64,000 nt of DNA from Streptomyces regalis (GCF_001509475.1 NZ_LLZG01000375.1:1-64000), one strand, 5' to 3'. Positions 35,969 through 44,269 are shown, counted from the first letter of the stretch. Notes: generated from the letters alone by a model not told the origin. Made by a program: numbers and translations.

Positions 35969-36121
35969 GTGAGCGACGCCAAGAACGGCAAGCCCCGGGA
36001 CGCGGAGAGCCAGAAGGCGCGTGGCGTCGCACGGCGCGCCTTCTTCTCCATCTTCGGCACGCACCTGATCGCGGGGTTCGTGATGCTGCTGTTCTATCCG
36101 GGCGAGCACGCCAACAAATAG
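35969..36121 (+). CDS. DUF6126-family small membrane protein
   Basis: A 50-residue protein with GTG start and an AGAAGGGA ribosome site. It has a hydrophilic Lys/Arg-rich N-terminus (KNGKPRDAESQKARG), then one membrane helix (IFGTHLIAGFVMLLFY) and a short exposed end GEHANK. This layout matches DUF6126 as I know it from streptomycetes. It follows the ATPase gene after 35 bases. Function unknown. Confidence 0.7.
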   Translation: MSDAKNGKPRDAESQKARGVARRAFFSIFGTHLIAGFVMLLFYPGEHANK

Positions 36122-36136
36122 CGAGGCGTTTCCGGA

Positions 36137-36174
36137 AGGGCCGACCGGCCCTGGCTTCGGCCCCGTGCGGCCCA
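36137..36174. promoter_or_regulatory. Paired DevR-like boxes upstream of the SLOG/PNPOx genes
   Basis: AGGGCCGACCGGCCCT (36137-36152, near-perfect palindrome) and GGCCCCGTGCGGCCCA (36159-36174), 22 bp apart, 115 bases before the GTG at 36289. Confidence 0.68.
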
Positions 36175-36288
36175 TTGAAGCCTGGCGGAGCCCGGAAGAT
36201 CATGCTGCGGAGGGTGACGTGGGCGGGACGGTGCTCGCCCTTACAGGGCCACCCACGTCACAGTCGTACGGAGAAAGGGTCACCGGAA

Positions 36289-36787
36289 GTGATCGCTGTT
36301 GTGGGACACCCCGACCTCACCGCGCCCACGTTGGCCATGCTGGAGGAGGAGCTGCGTCGGCGTCTGGGCGACTTCGCGCGGGCGAGCAAGGCCGGGCTGG
36401 TGCGGGCGGGGCAGGGTCTGCCGGTCGTGTTCGGGAGGGCGGCGCGTACTGCCGGGCTGACGCTGGTGACCGTCCTGCCCTCGAAGAACGGCGTGCCCGC
36501 GGTGCTGGACGCGTGTGACCGTAAAGCCGCCGGGGAGTTGCTGTTGCTGTCGGAGCAGGTACGGCTGCTGGAGTACGACCCGGCCGACCGCGACGCCCGT
36601 ATAGGCGCGGACGAGAGCCTGCTGCGTACGTGTGGCCGCCTTCTGGCCGTATGGGACGGCTCGCCGTCGACCAGCCGCGACGCGACAGCCCACCTGGTGG
36701 CCTACGCCCGCGGATGCGGCATCGATGTCGCATCCGCTCTGGCTCACCTACGCCAGCCGCGTGGCGGTAGAGAAAAGGGAGTCGTGA
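36289..36787 (+). CDS. SLOG/Rossmann-like nucleotide-binding-type protein, frameshifted at 3' end
   Basis: Starts VIAVVGHPDLTAPTLAMLEE and continues FARASKAGLVRAGQGLPVVF, TLVTVLPSKNGVPAVLDACD and RLLAVWDGSPSTSRDATAHL. The pattern of GHxDL near the start and AVWDG near the end matches SLOG-type Rossmann proteins that may bind or sense nucleotides. Near 36725 the frame slips. In the natural frame the end would be HPLWLTYASRVAVEKRES with a TGA at 36785, overlapping the GTG of the next gene. As given, the two genes read as one continuous 315-residue frame, which I regard as an artefact of the indel. Confidence 0.65.
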
Positions 36788-37236
36788 ACCCCGTGCCCTC
36801 CGAATCGGCCGTCTCCGCGCGCATGGTCGAGCTGAGCCGCGTCGAAGCCCTCGACCTGCTGGGCACCGTGCAGTTGGGGCGGGTTGCCTTCACCGATCAG
36901 GCGCTGCCCGCGATCAGGCCGGTCAATCACCTCGTTGTCGAAGGCGACATCATCGTCCGCACCCACGGCGGGTCGGCGCTGCTGGGGCGTGCGCTGCTGT
37001 CCGAGGTGGTGGCGTACGAGGCCGACGAGATCGATCCGGTGACCCGGACCGGGTGGAGTGTCCTGGTCACCGGCACGGCGACCCGCGTGGCCGATGCCGC
37101 CGAACTGGCTCGCTACCAGGGGCTGCTCACGCCGTGGATCGAGGCGGAGATGGGGCAGGTGGTGCGTATCCGGCCGGAGATCGTCAGCGGTTACCGCCTG
37201 GTACGGAAATCAGTTTCGGGCGTCCCGAGCCCCTGA
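36784..37236 (+). CDS. Pyridoxamine 5'-phosphate oxidase-fold protein
   Basis: 150 residues from the GTG at 36784. The split-barrel flavin fold is visible as SRVEALDLLGTVQLGRVAFT, AIRPVNHLVVEGDIIVRTHG, YEADEIDPVTRTGWSVLVTG and the closing VVRIRPEIVSGYRLV. These proteins bind F420 or FMN and are frequent members of the mycobacterial DosR regulon. The original start overlaps the preceding stop (GTGA), so the pair forms an operon behind the palindromes at 36137-36174. Confidence 0.83.
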   Translation: MNPVPSESAVSARMVELSRVEALDLLGTVQLGRVAFTDQALPAIRPVNHLVVEGDIIVRTHGGSALLGRALLSEVVAYEADEIDPVTRTGWSVLVTGTATRVADAAELARYQGLLTPWIEAEMGQVVRIRPEIVSGYRLVRKSVSGVPSP

Positions 37237-37248
37237 CACGATGCGCTG

Positions 37249-37839
37249 ATGGTCTCGTTCTCGCCCGTACCTCCCGTCGTACCCGCCGGCCGCATGGCCC
37301 GGAATCCGCAGCCGGTGCTCGGCCTGCCCGGTGGGCTGGAACTGCGCCCCTGGGAACTCGGCGACGCCGACGTCCTCGTGACCGCGGGCCAGGATCCCGC
37401 GATCCGGCTGTGGAACCGTCTGGCCGTGGAGTCATCGGAAAACGCGCGCCGGCGGATCGAACGCATGCGAGAGCGCTGGCGGGCCGAGCAGGCCGCGATC
37501 TGGGCCATCGCCCGTCCGGGCGGTGGCGAAGCCCTGGGCCTGATCGGATGGGGGGACATCGACCTCGAAAACGGCAGCGCCGAGATCGTCTACTGGGTCC
37601 TGCCCGAGGCACGCGGTGGCGGGGTCGTGGTCGAGGCCACCAGACGGGTCAGCCGGTGGGCCCTTGAGGACCTGGGCCTGCACCGCCTCCGGCTGTGCCA
37701 CTCGCACGCGAACCCGGCGTCGTGCCGCGTGGCGGAGAAGGCCGGCTACTCCTTCGAAGGCACCATGCGCAGCGCGCTGCTGCACGAGGACGGGTGGCAC
37801 GACGAGCACCTGCACTCCCTCGTCCAAGGCGACATGTGA
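37249..37839 (+). CDS. GNAT N-acetyltransferase (RimJ/RimL-like)
   Basis: 196 residues. The acetyl-CoA pyrophosphate loop region reads VYWVLPEARGGGVVVEATRR, where R-G-x-G-V/G is preserved, followed by ALEDLGLHRLRLCHSHANPA and SCRVAEKAGYSFEGTMRSAL, the late GNAT strands typical of ribosomal-protein Nα-acetyltransferase relatives. Starts 12 bases after the PNPOx gene, so it is probably in the same transcript, and its TGA overlaps the next GTG. The substrate is unknown. Confidence 0.82.
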   Translation: MVSFSPVPPVVPAGRMARNPQPVLGLPGGLELRPWELGDADVLVTAGQDPAIRLWNRLAVESSENARRRIERMRERWRAEQAAIWAIARPGGGEALGLIGWGDIDLENGSAEIVYWVLPEARGGGVVVEATRRVSRWALEDLGLHRLRLCHSHANPASCRVAEKAGYSFEGTMRSALLHEDGWHDEHLHSLVQGDM

Positions 37840-38560
37840 GCTATCGCCTGAAGGCGATCACCCGTGAGGAACATCTGGGCTTCATCACGGCCCGCCCCTC
37901 GGTGAGTCACATGCAGGTTCCCTCGTGGGGTGATGTGAAGCCGGATTGCCGGGCGGAGAGCCTGGGCTGGTTCGACGAGACGGGCCGCCTCGTGGGCCGG
38001 GCTGGTGCTGCTACGGCCGTTGCCCAAGCTGAAGCGCTACCTCGCCTATCTGCCCGAAGGCCCGGTCATCGACTGGGCCGCAGCCGACCTGGAGCAGTGG
38101 CTTCAGCCCATGCTCGCCTACCTCAAGGAGCAGGGCGCCTTCTCGGTGAAGATGGGGCCGCCCGTCGTGGCCCGCCGCTGGAGCGCCGAGGCGGTCAAGG
38201 CCGCGATCGCCGACCCGCAGGCCAGGCGGCTGCGTGATGTGGAAGCGACCACGCACGAGCCGCGGGCCTTCGACATCGCCGACCGGCTGCGCCGGATGGG
38301 CTGGCAGCAGACCGAGCCGGGAGACGAGGACGGCTTCGCCGCCGGCCAGCCGCGCTACGTGTTCCAGGTCCCCTTCGCCGAACGGTCGCTGGACGAGGTC
38401 CAGCGGGGTCTCAACCAGCAGTGGCGCCGCAACATCAAGAAGGCGGAGAAGGCCGGCGTCACAGTGGTTCAGGGCGGCTACGAAGACCTGCCCGCCTTCT
38501 ACGACCTCTACGTCGAGACCGCCGAGGTAGCGGCGGAACTCGATCGCGCTGTGCCAGGGT
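37836..38560 (+). pseudogene. FemABX-type peptidyltransferase, frameshifted and truncated
   Basis: Starts VSYRLKAITREEHLGFITAR, QVPSWGDVKPDCRAESLGWF. After a slip near 38005 it continues LVLLRPLPKLKRYLAYLPEG, YLKEQGAFSVKMGPPVVARR and GLNQQWRRNIKKAEKAGVTV. This is the FemX family that transfers amino acids from tRNA to the peptidoglycan stem. After FYDLYVETAE (near 38525) the homology stops, about 110 residues short of the usual length. The last 30 residues are unrelated. It is translationally coupled to the GNAT gene. Confidence 0.72.
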
Positions 38561-39039
38561 GTCCGGGCATCGGCGCGGGGATGGGCCGGAACGCCCGTAC
38601 CGTCCGGCCACATGGCCCCACTTGAGCCGTGGCCCGACCAAACCGTCGGTTGCCTCCTCGCGGCCTGCGCGCCGGGCCCGCCGGCACTGTGGAAACACAC
38701 TGACCGGACGAAACCGCCGTTCCGTCGGTCTGCCGCGGGCCCGGCACGGGGCAGGGACGACTCTGCCCTTTCCCCTCCCGAGAGGCCGCCACAGCGGCCC
38801 GCGCCGAATGGCCGGCGCCGCCCACGAGGCGGGTTCCGCCCCCTGGACCGGGCACCACCCTCGCACCGCGCAGTCCCGGCCCGACAGGGACCGAACGGCC
38901 CGGACAATGGTCCCGACCGGCCCCATGCGTCGACAGGCACGCCCCCGGCTTGCGGCCTGCCCACGCTGCGGAGGGTGGCATCAGAAGGCACACCGGACGG
39001 GCTTCAGGAGCCCGTCACGCCCGGCCCCGGACCGGGCCC
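38561..39039. other. Gap with orphan regulatory boxes
   Basis: About 480 bases between the end of femX and the end of the kinase fragment, which are convergent. No gene is recognised. The presence of promoter-type boxes at 38887-38924 in a convergent gap suggests that a rightward or leftward gene was deleted here. Confidence 0.5.
38887..38924. promoter_or_regulatory. Orphan paired DevR-like boxes
   Basis: GGGACCGAACGGCCCG (38887-38902) and GGTCCCGACCGGCCCC (38909-38924), 22 bp apart, with no intact gene downstream on either strand. Confidence 0.65.
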
Positions 39040-39742
39040 TTACCTCTCCTCCAACGGCACGCGCCACACCAGCGCGGTGCCGCCGTCGGAAGGGCTGGTC
39101 AACTCCAGGTCCCCGCCCAACTGCTGCGCACGTTCCGCCATGTTCCGCAGGCCGCTTCGGCGCCCCTCGGGCGGAATGCCCACGCCGTTGTCGGAGACGG
39201 TCAGCCGGACCTCGCGTCCGTCGGTCTCCAGCGCCACCTCCGCGCGGTCGGCGTGGGCGTGCCGGGCGATGTTCGTCAGGGCCTCGGAGAGGACGGCCAC
39301 CAGATGATCGGCGATTCCCTTCGACACGTGGGTGTCCAGCAGGCCCTCCATACGCACGCTGGGCGCGAAGCCGAGCACCGGCGCCGCCTCGCCGACGATG
39401 CGCACCACCCGCGCCCGCAGACCGGGCCCGGCGACGTCGCCCTCGCGCGAGCAGCGTCATACCGGTCGCGAACGGCCGCTGGATCGCCAGGTCGTGCAGG
39501 TCCCGGGCGATGCGGTCACGGTCCTGAAGGACCGCGATCTCCTCGGCGTTCCGGCGGCGTTCCGCCAGTTCCATCGCGATCGCGGCCTGCGCCGCGAAGC
39601 CCCGCAGCGGCTCGGTCTCCTTCTCGGAGAACACGGGCTGGCCCACCTCCCGGACCAGAAGCACAACGCCGCGTACGCCGTCCTCGCCGGAGCCGATGGG
39701 AACGGCCACCGCCGGACCCAGCCCGGTGACGTACTCTGGCGG
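39040..39742 (-). pseudogene. DevS-type sensor kinase, 3' half (end of GAF2, HisKA_3, HATPase)
   Basis: The minus strand reads YVTGLGPAVAVPIGSGEDGV (end of a GAF domain), then the dimerisation and phospho-acceptor block VLQDRDRIARDLHDLAIQRP, which contains the H-box RDLHDL, and after a slip near 39445 EALTNIARHAHADRAEVALE (N-box), VSDNGVGIPPEG (G1) and the C-terminus FVWR-like ALVWRVPLEER. This is the histidine kinase core of DevS/DosS-like proteins that phosphorylate DevR. Its 5' half lies at 42057-42980. The 2.3 kb between them is foreign. Confidence 0.8.
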
Positions 39743-39758
39743 GCGCCGAGAAACACTT

Positions 39759-39787
39759 GGGCCAAGCGCACGGTGCGGACTTGGCCC
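39759..39787. terminator. Strong hairpin at the left edge of the insertion
   Basis: GGGCCAAG (39759-39766) pairs perfectly with CTTGGCCC (39780-39787). The 13-base loop itself contains CGCA/TGCG, extending the stem. It lies 16 bases inside the left boundary and downstream of the HNH gene. It could be a terminator or an element end structure. Confidence 0.5.
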
Positions 39788-39878
39788 ACGATCTGTTCTC
39801 ACCCACGCACTTTGGCCGCTTGGCCGGATCGTGCTACTAGGTAGTCGGTACAAGCTCCGTCGAGCGCAGCCCTCGCTG

Positions 39879-40244
39879 TCACTGAACGTGTTGGTCCACA
39901 AAGCTTGTTGAGCAGACGCTTCCTCCTCCCGCCGATCGGCGCACCCCCGGGTGCTCCTCGGCTGGGCGTCGTCTCAGCTGCCGTCCGCGGCTAGCCCGAC
40001 GAGCGGCAGCACTCTCGACCGCCGTCTTCTGCTTGTGGTGCCATCGGCACAGGGACTGGAGATTTCCCAGGTCGTGGTTGTCTCCAGGAACGATGTGATC
40101 AACATCGGTTGCGCGCCGCGGGCCACGGCTGTCGTCACGCAGCCGCGCGGTACACCGGTGCTCGTCACGCTGCAGGACCACTCTCCGGACGACGTACCAG
40201 TTGCCTGGCAGTCGCTTCGCACGGTTACTGGTACTCCACGCCAT
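39879..40244 (-). CDS. Phage-type HNH endonuclease
   Basis: 121 residues starting MAWSTSNRAKRLPGNWYVVR after AAGGAGGGGACGGCCC. The HNH core is visible as RRVVLQRDEHRCTA, then ATDVDHIVPGDNHDLGNLQS and LCRWHHKQKTA: D-H, N and H-H in the expected order. There is one Cys near C-T-A and one at L-C-R of the usual zinc pair. HNH proteins of this type lie next to terminase genes in actinophages. The C-terminus after RPAEEHPGV is atypical and probably altered by a frameshift near 39950. Confidence 0.8.
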   Translation of the reverse strand: MAWSTSNRAKRLPGNWYVVRRVVLQRDEHRCTARLRDDSRGPRRATDVDHIVPGDNHDLGNLQSLCRWHHKQKTAVESAAARRASRGRQLRRRPAEEHPGVRRSAGGGSVCSTSFVDQHVQ

Positions 40245-40319
40245 GGGCCGTCCCCTCCTTACGCGGTGTGACGTTCCATCGGTGTGGTAGCTGTACGACT
40301 GACCGGCACGCCTCCCGCG

Positions 40320-41116
40320 CTACGGCGCAGAGGCACGCAGACCCACAGTCCACAGCAGATCGCCGACGCAGAGGAACGGGAGCGCACCTTGACCTCGTAG
40401 TCCGGGTCGAGTACCAGCTCCCCGAGACGGTTGGGCTCCGCGTCGCCGTACGCAGCCGGGCTGGATACGAGCTCGACGCGGTCGCCCCAGCCAGGCGCGT
40501 ACCGATCAAGGGCAGGCGTGGGAGTACCACCGACGCGAACACCGATCAGAGTGGCCGGGTTGCTCACTGGGCATAGACCGCGAAGCATCGCGGCAAGCGT
40601 GATGCCGGAACCAACCGGCACGACAACTCGAGCAATACCACGAGGCAGTTGGGCCGCCTGATCGGCGACCTGTTCGAGATAGGCAGGGTGCTCCATGCCG
40701 TACGGCACGCACGCCCAGCCTTCGTCAGCGAGTCACCCAGCATCGACGCGGTACCCGGCCCGGATCACCGACAGGCGCCCCGGTCGGTGACGCAGGACCT
40801 CGGCGCCAGCCGCCGCTGCGAGGGCGATCTCCGACGTATCGCTGCCGTATCCCGTATGGAGGCGGGCGGGAATGTCCGGGGAGTGGGCAACGAGAGCGGC
40901 GCGCTCCAGCTGGGGGCTGATGCGGGCGCCGGCGCTCACGATCCCCACCGCGCTCTCGGCTGCGGTGAACAGGGCACGCACCCTGGCGCCGGAGGCGCCT
41001 CCGCGCGACCAGGCGTCCTCGCGTTTGACCAGCACCCCGTCGTGTTCCTCGATCGGTGTGACGACCGGGGTGTATCCGGGGACAGCGAGCGCGCGGGCAA
41101 GCAGGTCGCCATTCAT
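40320..41116 (-). pseudogene. Fold-type II PLP-dependent enzyme with in-frame TGA and 3' frameshift
   Basis: Starts MNGDLLARALAVPGYTPVVT, then VKREDAWSRGGASGARVRAL, where the usual catalytic lysine motif (S-x-x-K-x-R) appears as S-G-A-R-V-R without the lysine. SPDIPARLHTGYGSDTSEIA and VPVGSGITLAAMLRGL resemble the tryptophan-synthase-beta/ACC-deaminase fold; the latter is the phosphate-binding glycine loop. A TGA at 40733-40735 interrupts the frame between YRVDAG and LADEGWACVPYGMEH, which are in the same frame. A later slip near 40395 leads to LPFLCVGDLLWTVGLRASAP and a stop at 40320. The ATG overlaps the methyltransferase stop. Confidence 0.65.
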
Positions 41117-42040
41117 GCCGCGCCCTCGCCACGCAGGTGGGCGGTCGAGCGCTTGGGGTCGCCTTTGACGAAGGTGAGCACGTGCTGGTGGTGACGGCCC
41201 ATCTTGCGGCTCGCGCGCCACTGGTTGCCCAGGCGCATCGGCACCGTGCCCAGGGTGTTCATCAGCACCGCGTCGTTGTAGAGGCGGGCGCCCGCGGCCT
41301 CGTGGGCGGCGATGGTGAGCGGGACCAGGCCGCGGATCGCGCAGACGGAGTTGCGGACCTCGCCGACCACCCAAGTCGCGAACCGGTGCGGCGGCAGGCA
41401 CCGCACGCTCTCCGCGATGAGAGCGCAGTAGGCGTCTGCGAACTCCTTCCACCGCATCGCCGATAGGTCGGCCGGGTGGCGGGAATACTTCTCCAGGTTG
41501 CGGTACGGCGGGCAGGTGCACACGTAGTCGAAGCTGCCCCCGGGCAGCTCCGGCAGTACGTCGGCGGCGTCGCCGAGGATCCACGCCGGCTTGGCTGCCA
41601 GCAGGTCGCGGGCGGCCCAGTCGGCGGCCTGGTCCTCCTCGCATCCACCTGAGACGGGGAGAGGTCGACGCCGGTGTAACGGTAACCACCGTTGCCAGCG
41701 ACAAGTCCGCGTACCGAGCCGCCGGCGAACGGGTCGAGGATCGCGCCGCCCTCCGGGCAGTACCACTCGTACGACACCTCGGCGAGCACCGGATCGAACG
41801 TGGAGAGCCCGCCGTTGATCGAGGTCAGGTGCTTGCGTGCGAACTCGCTGCCGCTGTCGTAGGTGGCGGCGTGTTCGCGCCCGGAGCGGCTGGCAAGGCC
41901 GAGGTCGTTCCAGGCGGCGCGGCGGTCGCGCCACGGGTCGAGCTCGGCACGCAGGACAGAGAACGGGCGGATGTCGGGCAGCGGCCCGAGCGTGGGCGCC
42001 TGGAATGAAACGCGCAGGACCGGGCGGGAATCGTCCCCTC
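41113..42040 (-). CDS. DNA N4/N6-type methyltransferase, one frameshift, 5' end unclear
   Basis: Order of motifs: target-domain-like VSFQAPTLGPLPDIRPFSVL, then TSINGGLSTFDPVLAEVSYE, SAM motif GGAILDPFAGGSVRGLVAGN with YRYTGVDLSPSQVDA, and after a slip near 41645 ILGDAADVLPELPGGSFDYV and CTCPPYRNLEKYS, where C-P-P-Y is a variant of the catalytic (D/S/N)PPY. The C-terminus is KMGRHHQHVLTFVKGDPKRS. This is a phage-type site-specific DNA methylase with no restriction partner in sight. The frame is open only from about 42040, without a clear start codon, so the insertion may have cut it. Confidence 0.72.
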
Positions 42041-42056
42041 GCCATCATCCTGGCGG

Positions 42057-42980
42057 CCGGCCGTGTCACCGCGCTCTTCGCGTGAGACGTCCGGGCTGGA
42101 GACGGGAGTGGCGTCGGCGAGGGCCCGGCCGATCAGGCTGCCGTCGACGGGCAGGACCAGCCCGCGGTGTGCCTCCGCGTGCAGGCCCATGGCCAGCTCC
42201 ACCGTGAGCGCGTCGGTGCCTTCCATCGGCACCGCGACCACGGCGAGGGCCGCGCTGGCGATCTCTCTGGCCCGTTCGGCGATGAGCTGGAGGACCTCGC
42301 CGCGCCCGCTGCCGGACATCAGGCTGTGGGTGATCTCCGCGCTCGCCTGCAGCCAGCGTTCGCGCAGCCGGGACTCCTCGTACAGGCGGGCGTTGTCGAT
42401 CGCGACGCCGGCCGCCACCGCCAGGGTGGACAGGACCGACTCGTCCTCCTCGTCGAACTGTGCGCCACCCCGTTTCTCGGTCAGGTACAGGTTGCCGAAG
42501 ACCTGGTCGCGCGCCCGGATGGGGACGCCGAGGAAGGTGTTCATCGGCGGGTGGTTCGGCGGGAAGCCGTACGAGGCAGGGTGCTCGGAGATCTTCGCCA
42601 GGCGCAGCGGCTCGGGATGGCGGATGAGCTCGCCGAGGATGCCGTGGCCCTCGGGGAAGTGGCCGATTTCGGCGATCTGTTCATCGGTGACCCCGACCGT
42701 GTGGAAGTCCGAGAGCAGCCTGCCGTCCGGACCGATCACGTCCAGGGCGGCGTACTGGGCATCCACCAGCCCCGCGGCGGCCTCGGCGATGCTCCGAAGC
42801 GCCTGCTCCAGGTCCAGCTCCCGGCCGACCGAGAGCACCGCCTCCAGCAGGCTGTGCACCCGGTCGCGGGCGGGTGCCGCGGGCCGCGTCCAGGCGGGCC
42901 TGGAGTTCCTCCAGCAACTCGTCCAGCCTCAGCTGCGGCAGCCGTACGCGGGCCTCCCGGGCGTCCTCGGAGTGTCCCAC
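42057..42980 (-). pseudogene. DevS-type sensor kinase, 5' half (GAF1 and start of GAF2)
   Basis: Start GTG 42980 with CTGGAGGATCATCG upstream. VGHSEDAREARVRLPQLRLD leads to DRVHSLLEAVLSVGRELDLE after a slip near 42885. GAF1 is LVDAQYAALDVIGPDGRLLS, HGILGELIRHPEPLRLAKIS, FLGVPIRARDQVFGNLYLTE. GAF2 begins LMSGSGRGEVLQLIAERARE and breaks off after ALADATPVSSPDVSREERG. In mycobacterial DevS/DosS, GAF1 holds the heme that senses O2, NO and CO. The histidine kinase half is separated from it by the phage-like insertion, so no sensor kinase can be made. Confidence 0.82.
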
Positions 42981-43055
42981 CGATGATCCTCCAGGTCCCT
43001 CACGCACCGACGGCCGACCGTCGTGGCTTGGTGCCACGGTATCGGCCGAGGGCGC

Positions 43056-43097
43056 GGGAGCGGGAGCGGGAGCGGGAGCGGGAGCGGGAGCGGGAGC
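43056..43097. repeat. Hexanucleotide microsatellite (GGGAGC)7
   Basis: Seven perfect tandem GGGAGC units in the GAPDH-kinase intergenic region, about 75 bases upstream of the kinase start. Copy-number change here could alter promoter spacing. Confidence 0.9.
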
Positions 43098-43126
43098 GGC
43101 AAGGGGATCACCTGTGGAGAGCCGGC

Positions 43127-43980
43127 CTATGCGGTCAGCCGGGCGGCGACGTATTCGGTGAGGTCGAGCAGCCGGTTGGTGTAGCCCCACTCGTTGTCGT
43201 ACCAGCCGAACACCTTGACCAGCTCGCCATGGGCCTGGGTCAGCGGCGCGTCCAGGACGCAGGAGGCCGGGTCGCCGACGATGTCGCGGGAGACGATCGG
43301 GGCGTCGGACACCCGCAGGACGCCCTTCAGCGGCCCGTCGGCGGCCTCGCGGAATGCGGCGTTGACCTCGTCCGCCGTCGCCGGCCGGTCGAGGACCACG
43401 CTCAGGTCGGTCAGCGAGCCGTCCTCCACGGGCACCCGTACGGCGATGCCATCCAGCCTCCCGGCCAGCTCCGGCAGCATCAGCCCGACAGCACGGGCGG
43501 CTCCGGTGCTGGTGGGGATGATGTTCACGGCGGCACTGCGGCCACGCCGCAGGTCCTTGTGCGGGCCGTCCAGGACGACCTGGTCGTTGGTGTAGCCGTG
43601 GATAGTGGTCATGAGGCCCTTGTCGATACCGAAGGCCTCGTCGAGCACCTTCACCATCGGGGCCACGCAGTTGGTGGTGCACGAGGCGTTCGAGATCACG
43701 TGGTCGCTGTCCGGGTCGTAGGAGGCCTCGTTCACGCCCATGACGACGGTGGCGTCGACGCCCTTGCCGGGCACGGACAGCACCACCTTGCGCGCCCCGC
43801 CCTTGAGGTGCAGCCCGGCGTCCTCGCGGCTGCGGAACCGGCCCGTGGACTCGATGACCACGTCCACGCCGAGCTCGCCCCAGGCCAGGGCAGCCAGGTC
43901 GCGTTCGGCGGTGACCGTGATGCGGTGGCCGTCCACGGTGAGCGAGGTGTCGTCGTGCTCGACCGTGCGGCCGATGATCA
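43127..43980 (-). pseudogene. gap: Type I glyceraldehyde-3-phosphate dehydrogenase, N-terminally truncated
   Basis: From [20 protein letters not shown] to the end [20 protein letters not shown] this is a classical phosphorylating GAPDH, with catalytic Cys in [20 protein letters not shown] and the conserved [20 protein letters not shown]. The first 50-60 residues, which include the N-G-F-G-R-I-G NAD-binding motif, are replaced by unrelated sequence upstream of 43980. The open frame continues to 44188 but not as GAPDH. It lies in the same direction as, and upstream of, the kinase half gene. Without the NAD site it cannot function. Confidence 0.8.
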
Positions 43981-44269
43981 ACACAGCGTGCGTACACAGA
44001 TCCTGCCAGGACTCACCAGTGCAGCGCTGCCGGTCATTCAGCGCATTCCGCAGGGCGGGGTACAGGTAGCCATGTGAAGGTCTTTCGCGCCAGTCAGCCC
44101 CCGAACGACACGGCGTCGTCGGCTCAACTGCTGGCACGCATACCGCGTGCGCGTCGTGGCAGGTGAAGTCGCCGACGACACAGATCAACCGGGGGGCTCT
44201 CCACAGGACCTGGGACGCGGCCGAGACCCCGAGCCGGTCGCGGACCAGGTTCTGTCGCTCGCCAGGAAC

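Larger units (their letters stand above)
39743..42049. mobile_element. 2.3 kb phage-like insertion splitting the sensor kinase
   Basis: The DevS coding sequence stops at a CTGGCGG at 42050-42056 and resumes at another CTGGCGG at 39736-39742. Between these 7-bp repeats lie a DNA methyltransferase, a PLP-dependent enzyme and an HNH endonuclease, all on the minus strand and all resembling actinophage cargo. No integrase, transposase or long inverted repeats are seen inside, so the agent of insertion is unknown. It may be the remainder of a larger prophage after deletion. Confidence 0.65.

Noticed and set aside
36289..37236. A single SLOG-PNPOx fusion protein
   Set aside because: A neighbouring frame gives a natural C-terminus and a stop overlapping the GTG of the second gene, so two coupled genes with an indel explain it better.
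40733..40735. Selenocysteine readthrough of the TGA
   Set aside because: No SECIS-like hairpin was evident next to it and the family does not use selenocysteine; a nonsense mutation is simpler.
39743..42049. A complete prophage or integrative element
   Set aside because: No integrase, capsid, terminase or replication gene is present; only 2.3 kb remains.
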